Positions 7,959-17,972 of a stretch of DNA of 64,000 nt are shown here, in pieces. Where the stretch lies: contig NZ_AP022826.1 in the NCBI RefSeq assembly GCF_014466985.1, positions 1,674,001 through 1,738,000 on the forward strand. The letters are read 5' to 3'. The stretch's first letter is position 1. Each line of letters starts with the position of its first letter. A program made the position numbers and the translations under genes. The notes under the pieces were generated by a model. The model saw only the letters and a list, made by a program, of their open reading frames with translations, made no database searches and had not been told where the DNA came from. The stretch comes from Nitrosophilus labii (lineage in GTDB: Bacteria > Campylobacterota > Campylobacteria > Campylobacterales > Nitratiruptoraceae).

Positions 7959-8723
7959 CTAAATACCAAGACAATCATAAATACTATAAAATCCGGGTTC
8001 TTGAGAAACAATCCACTTTGCCGCCTTTATAGCTCCTTTCGCAAATGTATCTCTACTAGTAGCGGTATGATTTAGCTCTAAAAATTCGCCATCGTTGTAA
8101 AATCCTACAGTATGTCTTCCAACGATATCTCCGCCTCTAAGAGCAAAAACTCCTATCTCATCTTTTGATCTTTGGCCTATATTTCCGTTCCTTCCGCTAA
8201 CTCTCACTTTATCAAGTTCAAGTCCTCTAGCACGTGCGGCATGTTCGGCTAATGTTAAAGCCGTTCCACTTGGAGCATCTTTTTTATATCTGTGATGCAT
8301 CTCTACTATCTCTATGTCAAACTCTCTAAGTTTTTTAGAAGCCATTTCGACAAGCCTATTTAAAACAGCTATTCCCAAAGACATATTAGTAGCATAAAGA
8401 AGAGGTATCTTTTTAGATGCTTCTTTCATCAAATTTAGCTGATGCTCGCTTAGTCCAGTTGTACCGCTTACTATCGGTTTAGGAGTTTGTAGAGCCTTCT
8501 CAAGAAGAGCCTCCGTACCTTCAGGAAGCGTAAAATCTATAACAACATCACAACTTTTCAACAAAGTATCTATATCATTAGTAACAATCGCGCCAGGAAC
8601 CTCAATCTCAATTCCTTCCAAAACATGGACGCAAGAAACTTTAGCCTCTGTATCATTTTTTAGATTTTTAATCAAAAGTGTGCCGACTCTTCCACTTCCT
8701 CCATACACTCCAACATTTAACAT
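7959..8723 (-). CDS. dapB: 4-hydroxy-tetrahydrodipicolinate reductase
   Basis: NAD(P)H-dependent step of the diaminopimelate/lysine pathway. The N-terminal Rossmann motif is [11 protein letters not shown]. The middle block has [11 protein letters not shown] and [10 protein letters not shown], and the catalytic/substrate block is [20 protein letters not shown]. 254 residues, normal length. The start codon overlaps the end of trxB by seven bases (ATGTTAA), so translation is coupled. Diaminopimelate feeds peptidoglycan synthesis. Confidence 0.96.
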   Translation of the reverse strand: MLNVGVYGGSGRVGTLLIKNLKNDTEAKVSCVHVLEGIEIEVPGAIVTNDIDTLLKSCDVVIDFTLPEGTEALLEKALQTPKPIVSGTTGLSEHQLNLMKEASKKIPLLYATNMSLGIAVLNRLVEMASKKLREFDIEIVEMHHRYKKDAPSGTALTLAEHAARARGLELDKVRVSGRNGNIGQRSKDEIGVFALRGGDIVGRHTVGFYNDGEFLELNHTATSRDTFAKGAIKAAKWIVSQEPGFYSIYDCLGI

Positions 8724-9667
8724 GGTTTTACTTCTCCTATATGTTCAATATATCCTATAGCATTTATAGCTGCCGTAGCCCCATCTCCGGCAGCACAAAC
8801 AACCTGTTTTGATGCATGTTCTCTTATATCTCCAGCAGCAAAAAGTCCGGGAATATCGGTTCGCATTCTAAGATCAACTATAACTTCGCCCCATTGATTA
8901 ACGCTACACAAAAAACTTCCGTCTTCTTGTTTTAAAACTTCATTGTTTACATTCATACCGACAAAAACGAAAATTCCTGGAACTTTTAAATCTATCTCTT
9001 TCCTATTTTGCTCCAAAATAAGCCCTTGAAGACCCATAACATCGCCATACGCTTTTTTTATAGTAGTATTTAATATAAATTCTATTTTAGGATTGTTTTT
9101 AGCTCTCTCAACAGTAGCAGGCGCAGCTCTAAAACTATCTCTTCTATGGATTAAATAAACTTTGGAACATATATTGGATAGATAGATAGCTTCCTCTAAC
9201 GCAGTGTCTCCTCCACCCAAAACGGCCACTTCTTTATCTTTATAAAAAAAACCGTCACAAGTAGCACAAGTACTTACACCTTTTCCGAAAAACTCATCCT
9301 CTCCTTCGAAGCCGGCTCTTTTTGGCGTACTTCCGGTAGCAACTATTACTGCTTTAGCTTGAACTTTTCTACCGCTTAAAAGTTCTAATGCAAAAGTTCC
9401 GTTACACTCTCTAACTATCCTTTTTACCTCTTCCATCTCATGTTTAAGTCCAAATTTCATACACTGCTTTGGCCAGCACTCCATAAGTTCCATACCGGTA
9501 ACTACTTCACAAACCCCAGGATAGTTTTCCACTTCGCTCGATTGAGTTATCTGGCCACCCGGCATACCCTTTTCAAACATAACAACATCTTTTAGTCCGC
9601 CTCTTGTGGCATAAAGCCCGGCTGTCAAGCCTGCTGGTCCGCCTCCAACAATCGCTAAATCCAACAT
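8717..9667 (-). CDS. trxB: Thioredoxin reductase
   Basis: FAD/NADPH flavoprotein that reduces thioredoxin. Sequence shows the FAD-binding [14 protein letters not shown], the redox-active CATC in [11 protein letters not shown], the NADPH motif [12 protein letters not shown] and the C-terminal FAD motif [27 protein letters not shown]. The frame extends to 9694, but the ATG at 9667 ([10 protein letters not shown]) carries AAAGGAATTAAA upstream and fits the family N-terminus, giving 316 residues. It follows trxA, the expected redox partner, and overlaps dapB. Confidence 0.96.
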   Translation of the reverse strand: MLDLAIVGGGPAGLTAGLYATRGGLKDVVMFEKGMPGGQITQSSEVENYPGVCEVVTGMELMECWPKQCMKFGLKHEMEEVKRIVRECNGTFALELLSGRKVQAKAVIVATGSTPKRAGFEGEDEFFGKGVSTCATCDGFFYKDKEVAVLGGGDTALEEAIYLSNICSKVYLIHRRDSFRAAPATVERAKNNPKIEFILNTTIKKAYGDVMGLQGLILEQNRKEIDLKVPGIFVFVGMNVNNEVLKQEDGSFLCSVNQWGEVIVDLRMRTDIPGLFAAGDIREHASKQVVCAAGDGATAAINAIGYIEHIGEVKPC

Positions 9668-9820
9668 TTTAATTCCTTTAAAGTTATAAAGCAAAATTGC
9701 AAGCCAAAGAGATTACGATTCTTTGTTTACGTTAACCAAAATCTTATTAAAAAGAGGCTTTAAAAGGGATAAAATTTTTATTGAGGATAGAAGATAAAGA
9801 GTTCTACTCTTTGTAGATTA

Positions 9821-9844
9821 AAAAGCGGGGAAAAACCCGCTTTT
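9821..9844 (-). terminator. Terminator downstream of trxA
   Basis: AAAAGCGGG and CCCGCTTTT pair over nine bases with a six-base loop, and on the minus strand the stem is followed by T-rich sequence. It lies between trxA and trxB, so trxA may be expressed at a higher level than trxB or the stem may be a partial stop. Confidence 0.8.
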
Positions 9845-9846
9845 AT

Positions 9847-10167
9847 TTAGCCAAGTAATGCGTCTAGTTTTTGTTTGAAAACATCTTTGCTAGCTGCACC
9901 AACCATCTGATCGGCAAGTTGTCCATCTTTAAAGAACAAAATAGTAGGAATAGATCTTATTCCAAATCTAATCGCTATATCTTGCTCTTCATCTGTGTTA
10001 ACTTTACAGATTTTTGCTTTACCGTCATACTCTTCAGCCAACTCATCTATAATAGGAGCTATCATTCTACAAGGTCCACACCAAGGAGCCCAAAAATCAA
10101 CAAGCACTACACCATCTTTGATAGTTTCATCAAAATTTGAAGCGTTTAATTCTATATATTTTCCCAT
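9847..10167 (-). CDS. trxA: Thioredoxin
   Basis: A 106-residue thioredoxin with the active site FWAPWCGPCRM (Cys30, Cys33) and the cis-proline block IRSIPTILFF. It reduces protein disulfides and is recharged by the TrxB encoded next. The frame opens further upstream, but the ATG at 10167 has GGAG about eight bases ahead and matches the family N-terminus (MGKYIELNASNF). A strong terminator follows immediately. Confidence 0.97.
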   Translation of the reverse strand: MGKYIELNASNFDETIKDGVVLVDFWAPWCGPCRMIAPIIDELAEEYDGKAKICKVNTDEEQDIAIRFGIRSIPTILFFKDGQLADQMVGAASKDVFKQKLDALLG

Positions 10168-10339
10168 AATTTCTCCTTTAAATTTATAAATCTGTTTACA
10201 TTTTTTGCAAACGAACAATATTATACACATTTAAATCTTTAAATATCATTACATATAACAATGGATGAAAAGTTGTTTGGAATTGGGAAGTAAGAGTTTA
10301 TAAATAAGCCATTATTATAGGTATTATTAAAAATAAATT

Positions 10340-10666
10340 TTAAACGGTTACGTTTTCCAAAAACTCAATATCACCATTTTTTATAATTATTGCATCAATT
10401 TGATAAGGAAAATCTACTCTTTTTTTCATCATAAAAAAATTTAACGTCTTTAAAATTTTTTGAAGTTTTCTAGGAGTAAGATTATATATCGGTTCAAAGT
10501 TTATAGCGCTTTTTACTTCGATAATATGTAAAACATCATCTTTTATGGCAATAATATCTATCTCGCCAAATTTTGAGTAAAAATTTCTTTCAATTATCCT
10601 AAAACCTAAATTTTTCAAATATCTACACGCTTTTTCTTCAGCCTCGTTTCCTTTGTTTCTGTTCAA
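10340..10666 (-). CDS. UPF0102/YraN-family endonuclease-fold protein
   Basis: A 108-residue YraN family protein with a restriction-endonuclease-like fold. The active-site-like series [22 protein letters not shown] and HIIEVKS gives the E...D-X-EVK pattern of these nucleases. Cellular role is unproven; members are often found with DNA-processing or ribosome genes. The order trxB-trxA-yraN followed by hom resembles other Campylobacterota, but here a formate dehydrogenase sits between yraN and hom. Confidence 0.88.
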   Translation of the reverse strand: MNRNKGNEAEEKACRYLKNLGFRIIERNFYSKFGEIDIIAIKDDVLHIIEVKSAINFEPIYNLTPRKLQKILKTLNFFMMKKRVDFPYQIDAIIIKNGDIEFLENVTV

Positions 10667-10675
10667 GAAAGTCCT

Positions 10676-10717
10676 TTAGTGACGGGTAATCAGTGATGAG
10701 TGATTAGTAATTACTGT
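10676..10717. repeat. Short word-repeat spacer (GTGATGAGTGATTAG type)
   Basis: The spacer between the formate dehydrogenase stop and yraN consists of loosely repeated GTGACGGGTAATCAGTGATGAGTG-like words. No strong inverted arm is seen. It is listed because it has the same simple-sequence texture as the larger repeat spacers. Confidence 0.35.
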
Positions 10718-12772
10718 TCACTCTATCTTAACTTTTACAGATTTAAACCTTGCAGTTTTAACAAACTCGTCCGCTTCATCACCAAATAGATAATTTATAT
10801 GACTTTTTGCATGATGAAAAGTTACATAAAGAGTCCCTCTTTTTAATGCTTTGGAAAATTTTATCTTTAAGGGTTTGCTTTTTCCGTATTTGGAAACTAA
10901 AATAACTTTCTCTTTTCCTTCAAAATAAGCCTTATCTTTAACGCTTACTAGCAATATATCTTCTTTATGTCTTTTAGCCAAACTTTCACAGGCATTGGTT
11001 TGAGCGGCGTTATTGTAGTGTGTAATGATTCTGCCTGTTGTTAAATAAAAGTGGGGATCTTTTTTATTCATTAACTCTTTTACCATACCTCTTAATTTAT
11101 ACTTATGATATCTAAAATGTCCGTACCCATCTTTTGTCCTAAAAACTTTTTCATGTAGTATTGGAGTATCATTTTCAAACACGGGCCACTGAAGTCCTCT
11201 TAAAGGCTCTTTTTGGAGTTTTTCATAACTTGCTCCGCTAAATCTATCACTCGCTACGCTTCTTACCTCATCCCAAATATCTTTTGAATCTTTATAATCA
11301 AAATCGGCGCCAAGTCTTTTTGCAATTTCGGTTATAATCTCCCAATCATCAGGAAGATCTGACTTTATAAGAGGCTGTGAAAGATGCAGTCTTCTTTCAG
11401 CATTTACATAGACTCCAACTTTTTCGTACGCACTTTTAACGCCAAAGATTATATGGGCATATTTCGTTATCTCATTTGGGAAAATTTCACTAACTATTAA
11501 AAATTCAAGCTTTTTCAATGCTTTATGAATTTTGTTTTGATTTGGATGTATATGAGCGATATCCTCTCCCATATTGAATATTGCTTTTATTTTCCCTTTA
11601 ATTATGGCATCAATGATGTCGGGAGTCATCAACCCTATAGCTTCTGGAGTTTTATAATCTGGCAGATAGTATGGCAAACACCCCATATCACAGGTTCCTT
11701 GTACATTGTTCTGACCGCGAAGAGGCATCAAGCCAGCACCTTTTCTGCCTATATTGCCCGTAAGCAAAGCCAAATGGGTTAAAGCCATAACCGCATAACT
11801 ACCATCAAGATGCTCCGTAACTCCCAATCCCCATAAAATAAGCGTTTTTTTGTGAGAGATAAGATAGGCTAAATCTTCTATCTTTTTTGGAAGCTCCTCA
11901 TATCCTCTTATATGAGCTAAAATCTCTGGATTTGCAAACTCATCATTCAATATCGATTTTCTATACTCTTGAAAACCTTTTGTTCTTTTTTCTATAAATT
12001 CCCTATTTTCCCAACCATTTTTTAAAATCACATACGCTAGCATATTGAAAATCATCAAATTTGATTCGTATGGAATGGAGAGATGATTTTTGGCAAATTT
12101 AGATAGAGTTATCTTCCTTACGTCTATAACATTTAGTGTTACTCCTTTTTTTATCACTTCTAAAATTCTGTTGGCCACTATAGGATGAGCTTCAGTGGTA
12201 TTGGAGCCGATAACTACAATATTCTCTGTTTCGTAAATATCGTCAAAAGGATTTGTAGCGGCCCCCTCGCCTATTGTGGCTCTCATACCTTTAAGACTCG
12301 GCGAATGACAGACTCTAGCACAGTTATCCACATGAGGCGAACCTATAACCTCTCTTGTAAATTTTTGGAAAAGATAACTACTCTCGCAACTTGTTCTTGC
12401 TCCACCTATCGCCGCAAAAGAAAAAGAAGAGTTTTTTTCTATAATCTCTTTTATCTTTTTTGCGGCTATATCGTAGGCTTTTTCAAATGGAAGCGTATAA
12501 AAATCGCTATCAAAAACTTTTAGATAATCTTTGACTTCTTCAAACAATTCGGGATTTTCTTTTAAAAAACTTCTTCTAACATAAGAATTTCTTAGTCTTT
12601 GCGGACTATATAGATACTCATAACCGTATTTGCCTTTTATGCAGAGTTTGCCTCTGCTAACGACTCCCTCTTCTTTTGCAAAAATCTTGATTATTTGATT
12701 TTCTTCGACTTCGGCACTGATATCACATCCTACACCGCAATAGGTGCAAACAGAATCTACTACTTTAGCCAC
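10718..12772 (-). CDS. Formate dehydrogenase-type molybdopterin oxidoreductase, cysteine form
   Basis: A 684-residue Mo/W-bis-PGD enzyme of the FdhF/FdhA group. An N-terminal [4Fe-4S] motif is formed by Cys9, Cys12, Cys16 and Cys44. The catalytic block NCARVCHSPS has Cys155-His156 where E. coli FdhH has Sec140-His141, and MPLRGQNNVQGTCDMG contains the conserved active-site arginine region. The C-terminal MopB domain ends in TLYVTFHHAK. There is no Tat signal, so it should act in the cytoplasm, oxidising formate or reducing CO2 with an electron-transfer partner not encoded nearby. No FdhB, FdhC, FdhD or FdhE is in the window, though moaA and moeA are. It lies between hom and yraN and probably arrived as a single-gene insertion. 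Confidence 0.88.
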   Translation of the reverse strand: MAKVVDSVCTYCGVGCDISAEVEENQIIKIFAKEEGVVSRGKLCIKGKYGYEYLYSPQRLRNSYVRRSFLKENPELFEEVKDYLKVFDSDFYTLPFEKAYDIAAKKIKEIIEKNSSFSFAAIGGARTSCESSYLFQKFTREVIGSPHVDNCARVCHSPSLKGMRATIGEGAATNPFDDIYETENIVVIGSNTTEAHPIVANRILEVIKKGVTLNVIDVRKITLSKFAKNHLSIPYESNLMIFNMLAYVILKNGWENREFIEKRTKGFQEYRKSILNDEFANPEILAHIRGYEELPKKIEDLAYLISHKKTLILWGLGVTEHLDGSYAVMALTHLALLTGNIGRKGAGLMPLRGQNNVQGTCDMGCLPYYLPDYKTPEAIGLMTPDIIDAIIKGKIKAIFNMGEDIAHIHPNQNKIHKALKKLEFLIVSEIFPNEITKYAHIIFGVKSAYEKVGVYVNAERRLHLSQPLIKSDLPDDWEIITEIAKRLGADFDYKDSKDIWDEVRSVASDRFSGASYEKLQKEPLRGLQWPVFENDTPILHEKVFRTKDGYGHFRYHKYKLRGMVKELMNKKDPHFYLTTGRIITHYNNAAQTNACESLAKRHKEDILLVSVKDKAYFEGKEKVILVSKYGKSKPLKIKFSKALKRGTLYVTFHHAKSHINYLFGDEADEFVKTARFKSVKVKIE

Positions 12773-12849
12773 TTTCGCTCCAAATCAACTTCAGTATCGT
12801 TTCAAAAATATTAGCCTATATGATATGACTTTATACTAATAAGAAAAAA

Positions 12850-14115
12850 TTAATTTTCTTCTATCCTCATCATAAAAGGTTTTTCCTCGATAAAATCTTG
12901 ATTTTTAAGCTCGTTTAGAGCTTTTTGAATATCTTTTTCCAAACACTCATGTGTAGAAAGAAGGAGATTGGCCGTATTTTTTGTTTTTGGTTTTTGAAGC
13001 ATAGACTCTATAGATATCTGATGCTCGCCGAAAAGCTGTGCTATCTTGGCAAGTATTCCTGGTCTATCCTGCACTGCTACTCTTAGATAGTATTTTACTC
13101 TTATCTCATCGTTACTTGCTAGCGTCATACCACTTTCAAGAGGTCGTTTAAATCCAAGCATTGGAGAGCATTTTCCTCCTCTTGCGATATCTATAAGATT
13201 TGATACAACGGCACTTGCCGTTGCATCTCCTCCAGCACCAGGCCCATAATACATCGTCTCTCCCACAAAATCTCCTATGACGCTAATACCATTCATAACA
13301 CCGTCAACTTTAGCTATCATTTCATCTTTTGAAATCAAAACTGGATGTACTCTAAGTTCTACTTGATTGGCTCTTTTTTTAGCAATTGCAAGAAGTTTTA
13401 TAGCGTAACCAAATTCAGAGGCAAAAGCGAAATCCAAAGAAGAGATCTCTTTTATACCTTCTATCAAGATATCTTCAGGTTTGGCGTCAATTCCATAAGC
13501 GATACTTGCCAAAATAAGAAGCTTATGTGCCGCATCGTAACCTTCTACGTCAAAAGTCGGATCGGCTTCAGCGTATCCAAGCTCTTGCGCCTCTTTTAAA
13601 ACAGGTTCAAAATCTACGCCCTCTTTGGCCATTTTTGTCAATATAAAATTGCAAGTGCCGTTCATAATGCCTTTGATAGCTTCAATATGGTTGGCGCTTA
13701 GCCCCTCTCTTAAAGCTTTTATGATAGGAATTCCCCCTGCAACACTTGCTTCAAACTCAAAAGGTATATCTTCGGCTAGATTTTGAAGCTCGTATCTATG
13801 ATATGCCAATAGCGCTTTATTAGCGGTTACTACCGCCTTTTTATTTTTCAAAGCTCTCTTTACCACATCGTAAGCCTCGTCAACCCCACCCATCAGCTCA
13901 ACTACAACATCGATACCTGGATCATCCGTTATCTCGTAAGGATTGTCTGTCAAAGCGATATCAACATCTCTTTTTTTGTTAAGATTTCTCACAGCGCCTT
14001 TTACTACAACAATCTCTTTTCCAGCCCTAGCGCTTATAATATCTCTATTTTTTTGCAATATCTTAACAACACTCTCTCCTACTGTTCCTACGCCTATGAT
14101 TCCGATTTTTATCAT
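12850..14115 (-). CDS. hom: Homoserine dehydrogenase
   Basis: NAD(P)H-dependent reduction of aspartate semialdehyde to homoserine, the branch point to threonine and methionine. N-terminal Rossmann motif IKIGIIGVGTVGE. The catalytic domain has ANKALLAYH, ASVAGGIPIIKALREGL, GIMNGTCNFIL and GYAEADPTFDVEGYDAAHK. A C-terminal ACT domain (about 345-420, VAVQDRPGILAKIAQLF) provides threonine feedback control. 421 residues, normal. Starts at ATG with AGGAGTT upstream. It follows the aminotransferase gene by 67 bases. Confidence 0.96.
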   Translation of the reverse strand: MIKIGIIGVGTVGESVVKILQKNRDIISARAGKEIVVVKGAVRNLNKKRDVDIALTDNPYEITDDPGIDVVVELMGGVDEAYDVVKRALKNKKAVVTANKALLAYHRYELQNLAEDIPFEFEASVAGGIPIIKALREGLSANHIEAIKGIMNGTCNFILTKMAKEGVDFEPVLKEAQELGYAEADPTFDVEGYDAAHKLLILASIAYGIDAKPEDILIEGIKEISSLDFAFASEFGYAIKLLAIAKKRANQVELRVHPVLISKDEMIAKVDGVMNGISVIGDFVGETMYYGPGAGGDATASAVVSNLIDIARGGKCSPMLGFKRPLESGMTLASNDEIRVKYYLRVAVQDRPGILAKIAQLFGEHQISIESMLQKPKTKNTANLLLSTHECLEKDIQKALNELKNQDFIEEKPFMMRIEEN

Positions 14116-14182
14116 AACTCCTACCTTTTTTGTAAATCATAATTTTTTCACAAACGGCAAAATGATATTTAGTTTTATAAAA

Positions 14183-15394
14183 TTAGCTGCGATAATCTTT
14201 CAAAAATTTTTTAATATTTCTTGCTGCTTGTCTGATCCTCTTTTCATTTTCTATAAGAGCAATTCTCACATAATTTTCCCCATACTCCCCAAAACCCACA
14301 CCTGGACTTACAGCAACTTTTGCTTCAGTTAAAAGTTTTTTACTAAACTCAAGACTGCCTATCTTTTCAAACTCTTTAGGGATTTTTGCCCATACAAACA
14401 TAGTAGCTTTAGGTTTTGATATCTGCCAACCTGCTCTTGAAAAACTCTCTATCAAAACATCCCTTCTCTTTTCATATTTGCTTCTAATCTCTTCTACACA
14501 ATCTTGAGGACCGTTCAAAGCTACGGTAGCGGCAACCTGTATAGGAGTGAACATTCCGTAATCTATCCAGCTTTTTATCTTTTGCAACGCACCTACAAGT
14601 TTTTTGTTACCAACTATAAAACCTACTCTCCAACCGGCCATATTGTAACTTTTAGAGAGTGTAAAACTCTCGATTGCCACATCTTTTGCACCATCTACCT
14701 GTAAAATTGACGGAGTTTTATATCCGTTGAAAGTAAGATCGGCATAAGCAATATCACTCAATATATAAAACCTCTCTTTTTTGGCAATTTTAACCAGCTC
14801 TTTGTAAAACTCAAGAGTTACGGTAGCTGTTGAAGGATTGTGCGGAAAGTTAACAACTAGATATTTTGGCTTTGGAAAAGCATCATTTAACGCTTGATGA
14901 AGATTTTTAAAAAACTGCTCCTCATCCACCTCATAATTTTCATCAAAAGGAAGCTTCATCTTCTGAACACTTCCGCCTGCCAAAATAAACGCATAAGAGT
15001 GGATAGGGTATGTTGGGTCAGGTACTATTGCCACATCACCGGGATTAGTAATCGCCTGAACAAGATGGACATATCCCTCTTTGCTTCCCATCGTAGCTAC
15101 CGCCTCATATTCAGGGTCAAGAGCAACAGAGTATCTTCTTTCATACCAATTGCAAATAGCGAGTCTAAGTTTATAGATGCCTTTACTTGCGCTATATCCG
15201 TGATTTTTAGGTTTTTGAGCAGACTCTATAAGTTTATCTATGATATGTTTTGGTGCCGGACCATCAGGATTTCCCATACTGAAATCTATAATATCTTCTC
15301 CGGCCCTTCTTGCAGCCATTTTGATCTCATTTACAGCGGCAAACACATATTTTGGAAGTCTATCTATTTTGTTAAATCTTATTTCTTCAAACAT
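14183..15394 (-). CDS. Class I/II aminotransferase (AlaC / aspartate-alanine type)
   Basis: A 403-residue fold-type I PLP aminotransferase. The PLP lysine is Lys248 in [38 protein letters not shown] and the C-terminal arginine block [16 protein letters not shown] are also present. The best family match by eye is the AlaC-like glutamate-pyruvate group, which also includes LL-DAP and succinyldiaminopimelate aminotransferases, so the exact substrate is open. Its neighbour hom favours an aspartate-family role. It begins 11 bases after the upstream periplasmic protein gene, with its ribosome site (AAAAGGGA) in the gap. Confidence 0.88.
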   Translation of the reverse strand: MFEEIRFNKIDRLPKYVFAAVNEIKMAARRAGEDIIDFSMGNPDGPAPKHIIDKLIESAQKPKNHGYSASKGIYKLRLAICNWYERRYSVALDPEYEAVATMGSKEGYVHLVQAITNPGDVAIVPDPTYPIHSYAFILAGGSVQKMKLPFDENYEVDEEQFFKNLHQALNDAFPKPKYLVVNFPHNPSTATVTLEFYKELVKIAKKERFYILSDIAYADLTFNGYKTPSILQVDGAKDVAIESFTLSKSYNMAGWRVGFIVGNKKLVGALQKIKSWIDYGMFTPIQVAATVALNGPQDCVEEIRSKYEKRRDVLIESFSRAGWQISKPKATMFVWAKIPKEFEKIGSLEFSKKLLTEAKVAVSPGVGFGEYGENYVRIALIENEKRIRQAARNIKKFLKDYRS

Positions 15395-15405
15395 ATTTTT
15401 CCCTT

Positions 15406-16218
15406 TTATTCCAATGTCACTCTAAGACCATACTTTATATTGCTCAGAGTAAAAATATCTGAAATTTTAATATAATATGCGTTTGCTGGCAAATAAAAAA
15501 CCAACCAGTCGGTTTTCCTCTTTTTTTTGTAGATTTTTAAAACATGAAGATTTTTATCATAAATAGTTACTTTTGGATACCATCTATTACCACCGTAACT
15601 AGCAATAGAGATTTTTTTGCCCTCTTTGACTATCAACCAGTAATCATTAAGCGGCTTTTTTAAACGTATCTTCTCATTTAGCAAAAGCTTAGTCGCATTT
15701 AACCGGGCATTATCTACATTTATAACGTATCTCCATGTACTCTCGTCTTCTCTTACTATATCTAAAACTTCACATCCGTTTTTTATTAAAAATTGACTAA
15801 AAATTTCCGGATCGAGCGTATATTCCGATACAAAAGAGATTTTCCATCCAAAAGCATTTTCATCATATCTTATTTCATCGCTCATAAAATAGTAATACCC
15901 CAAATTTCTCAAATTATCTTCAATTATTTTCATAAACAGTACCGGATTGGAGTTTGTCTCAAACGTTATATGGTTTTTCTTAGGTGAATCAAAAAATAGA
16001 TTTAAAAGCCCGTTCTCTTTTAAATTTTTGATAACTTTTATCATATCCACCTTGTTTTCACACAGATAATAATCTTCTCTGTTTTGGAAAATCTTTTTTA
16101 TAAGCTTATAGTGTTTTTCATAAGTTATTTCACTTACGAGACTTTTTATCTTATCCTCTAAAAGATCGCCATAAGAGAGTTTGATTATAAATATAAAAAT
16201 AAAAAAGACTCTTACCAA
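15406..16218 (-). CDS. Conserved periplasmic protein of unknown function
   Basis: A 270-residue protein with an N-terminal signal peptide (about residues 1-17, [17 protein letters not shown]), so probably periplasmic. I do not recognise a catalytic motif. The C-terminal half is beta-rich with many aromatic residues ([15 protein letters not shown]). It overlaps the RodZ-like gene upstream by seven bases and is followed closely by the aminotransferase. C. jejuni, as I recall, has an uncharacterised periplasmic protein (Cj0151c) at the same place, which suggests conserved linkage rather than known function. Confidence 0.75.
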   Translation of the reverse strand: MVRVFFIFIFIIKLSYGDLLEDKIKSLVSEITYEKHYKLIKKIFQNREDYYLCENKVDMIKVIKNLKENGLLNLFFDSPKKNHITFETNSNPVLFMKIIEDNLRNLGYYYFMSDEIRYDENAFGWKISFVSEYTLDPEIFSQFLIKNGCEVLDIVREDESTWRYVINVDNARLNATKLLLNEKIRLKKPLNDYWLIVKEGKKISIASYGGNRWYPKVTIYDKNLHVLKIYKKKRKTDWLVFYLPANAYYIKISDIFTLSNIKYGLRVTLE

Positions 16219-17075
16219 CTTTTCCCTCGATTATATTTTTTAAAAGTTTGCAAATCTATTTTTTCTAAATCTCCCGCTTTGTAGATAAATCTTAATCTAT
16301 TTTTATCACTATATTCCGTTACATTTCCATCTTTTTCTATTTCCAGATAGCCATGGCCTGTAACTATAAGCTGATCTCTTGTAGTATTTAGCTCAATAGC
16401 AGAAGAGGTGAGATAATTTTTTTTAGAGTAATCGTCTAGATAAATTATACCTACCCATATTTTTTGTTTAGGTATAAGTATAATTGAAGGCAAAACAGCC
16501 TCTTTAGGCTTTTCTTCTTTTGTAGATTTGGCTTTAAGAAGGCTTTTTTCTTCTAAATCTTCTTGTTTAAAAGTTTTATTTTCATCGCTCTTTTTTGATT
16601 CTATAGATTTTTGAGTCTCGTTTTTATCTTCATTTTTATTTGAGGTCTCATTTTTCTCTAAAAACATTTTTTCTTTATCATCTTTTTTATCAAGATTTTG
16701 AGTAGTAAGACTCTTTTGTTGCGTAAAAAATAGCAGCGCTATAAAAAGCATGGCAATTATAACTAACGCAAAAATAGGAAATTTTTTAGATTTTTGAAAA
16801 CTTTTGTTTGAATTTAACTCTTTTTTTTCTATATTTTCTAAATCTTTTACACTCTTTTCGCTTTTTTGAGAAAAATAGCTTTCTATCTCTTTTTTAAGTT
16901 CGCTCAAATCAAAATCGAACTCTCTTTCAATAATCTTTACAAAACCGAGAGCTTTTAGTCTGTCAAACTTGGAAAAATCTTTGTTTAAAATGGCTCTTAG
17001 ATGCTTTCTTGCGATAAATGTCTTACTATATAACTCCTCTATATCTATATTTTTTAGTTTTTCAAAATCACTCAT
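16212..17075 (-). CDS. RodZ-like single-pass membrane protein
   Basis: 287 residues in the layout of RodZ-type proteins: a cytoplasmic N-terminal helical region (about 1-95) with a possible helix-turn-helix-like fold, one transmembrane helix at about 98-117 (FPIFALVIIAMLFIALLFF), a long Lys/Glu/Asn-rich periplasmic linker (about 120-195) and a small beta-rich C-terminal domain (about 200-285, KIWVGIIYLDDYSKKNYL). RodZ helps shape the cell wall with MreB, but the match here is architectural only. The start overlaps the rlmB stop as TAATG, so it is translationally coupled. Confidence 0.6.
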   Translation of the reverse strand: MSDFEKLKNIDIEELYSKTFIARKHLRAILNKDFSKFDRLKALGFVKIIEREFDFDLSELKKEIESYFSQKSEKSVKDLENIEKKELNSNKSFQKSKKFPIFALVIIAMLFIALLFFTQQKSLTTQNLDKKDDKEKMFLEKNETSNKNEDKNETQKSIESKKSDENKTFKQEDLEEKSLLKAKSTKEEKPKEAVLPSIILIPKQKIWVGIIYLDDYSKKNYLTSSAIELNTTRDQLIVTGHGYLEIEKDGNVTEYSDKNRLRFIYKAGDLEKIDLQTFKKYNRGKSW

Positions 17076-17752
17076 TATCTCATCCTATCAATCAATATAG
17101 CAGCAGCGGCACTAACATTTAAAGAATCAAAATCTCTCTCCATCTCTATTTTTACTTTTATATCGCTCTTTTTACAAAGTTTTTGAGGAACCCCCTCTCC
17201 CTCACTTCCCAAAATTAAGACCTTTTTCCCTTCAAAACTCACTTTTCTTACATCTATCCCGCTAAAAGATGTTGCGTAAATAACAAATTTTTGCATTTTT
17301 AGCTCATTTACCAATTCATAGGCGTTTTGATATAAAACTATAGGTATATCTAATGCAGCCCCGCTGCTAGTTCTGATAAAACCTTCTGGTTTCATCTGTT
17401 TTACGTTTGAAATTACCACGGCGTCAACGCCTAACACATAAGAGGTTCTTATGATAGAGCCGATATTTCCTACGTCTGTCACCTTATAAAGTAACACTAT
17501 AAAATCCGCTTCTTTCAAACATTTTTTATCGGCGTATTTAAAATCTTCAATTTCTAGTAAAAAACCTTGATGATTACCTCCATGGGCTAAACTTTGAGCT
17601 TTTTTATTGTCTATACTCTGTATAGGAACGCCAAGCCTTTTAACTTCTTTGAAAATTTTTTCATCAACTTTTTTTGAAAAAAAGACTCTTTTAATAAGTT
17701 TAGAATGTCTGTTTAGGATATAAAAAAATATCTGTTTACCATATACTATCAT
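17075..17752 (-). CDS. rlmB: SpoU/TrmH-family RNA 2'-O-methyltransferase (RlmB-like)
   Basis: A 225-residue SPOUT methyltransferase. The three motifs are clear: DVGNIGSIIRTSYVLGVDAV (motif 1), LILGSEGEGV (motif 2) and DSLNVSAAAAILI (motif 3), which together form the SAM-binding knot. The N-terminal L30e-like substrate-binding region is present but short. The likely target is 23S rRNA G2251, as for RlmB, but another RNA is possible. A repeat-filled spacer of about 220 bases separates it from rsmI upstream. Confidence 0.88.
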   Translation of the reverse strand: MIVYGKQIFFYILNRHSKLIKRVFFSKKVDEKIFKEVKRLGVPIQSIDNKKAQSLAHGGNHQGFLLEIEDFKYADKKCLKEADFIVLLYKVTDVGNIGSIIRTSYVLGVDAVVISNVKQMKPEGFIRTSSGAALDIPIVLYQNAYELVNELKMQKFVIYATSFSGIDVRKVSFEGKKVLILGSEGEGVPQKLCKKSDIKVKIEMERDFDSLNVSAAAAILIDRMR

Positions 17753-17782
17753 AGGCCGATTGTAGCTTTTTATTACTTATTG

Positions 17783-17970
17783 AAAGATTAAATTGGTTGA
17801 GTGAATGAGTAGTTAAGTGGCTTAGAGGGTGTGGGTGTGAATGCTGAGCCGATAGTCGTTAGTCGTTAGTGGTGAGTGTGAGTGTGAGTTGATTTACCAC
17901 TCAAGTACTTAACCACTCAACTACTCAACCAAAAATCCAAATTCCCAATTCCCAATTCCTAATGTCCAAT
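17783..17970. repeat. Large compound word-repeat spacer between rsmI and rlmB
   Basis: Left arm GGTTGAGTGAATGAGTAGTT (17795 on) and right arm CTTAACCACTCAACTACTCA (about 17908-17927) are imperfect complements. Inside are tandem words AGTCGTT (two copies plus) and GTGAGT/GTGTGA runs. Immediately outside, at 17941-17970, is a separate heptamer series ATTCCCA. So three different words occur in one spacer. Confidence 0.75.
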
Positions 17971-17972
17971 AT

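Noticed and set aside
12185-12523. Plus-strand ORF of 112 codons inside the formate dehydrogenase
   Set aside because: Lies wholly within a strongly conserved minus-strand gene and has no recognisable domain.
14894-15475. Plus-strand ORF of 193 codons over the aminotransferase
   Set aside because: Antisense shadow of the conserved aminotransferase; composition is cysteine/isoleucine/serine-rich in the way reverse-frame ORFs are, and there is no ribosome site.
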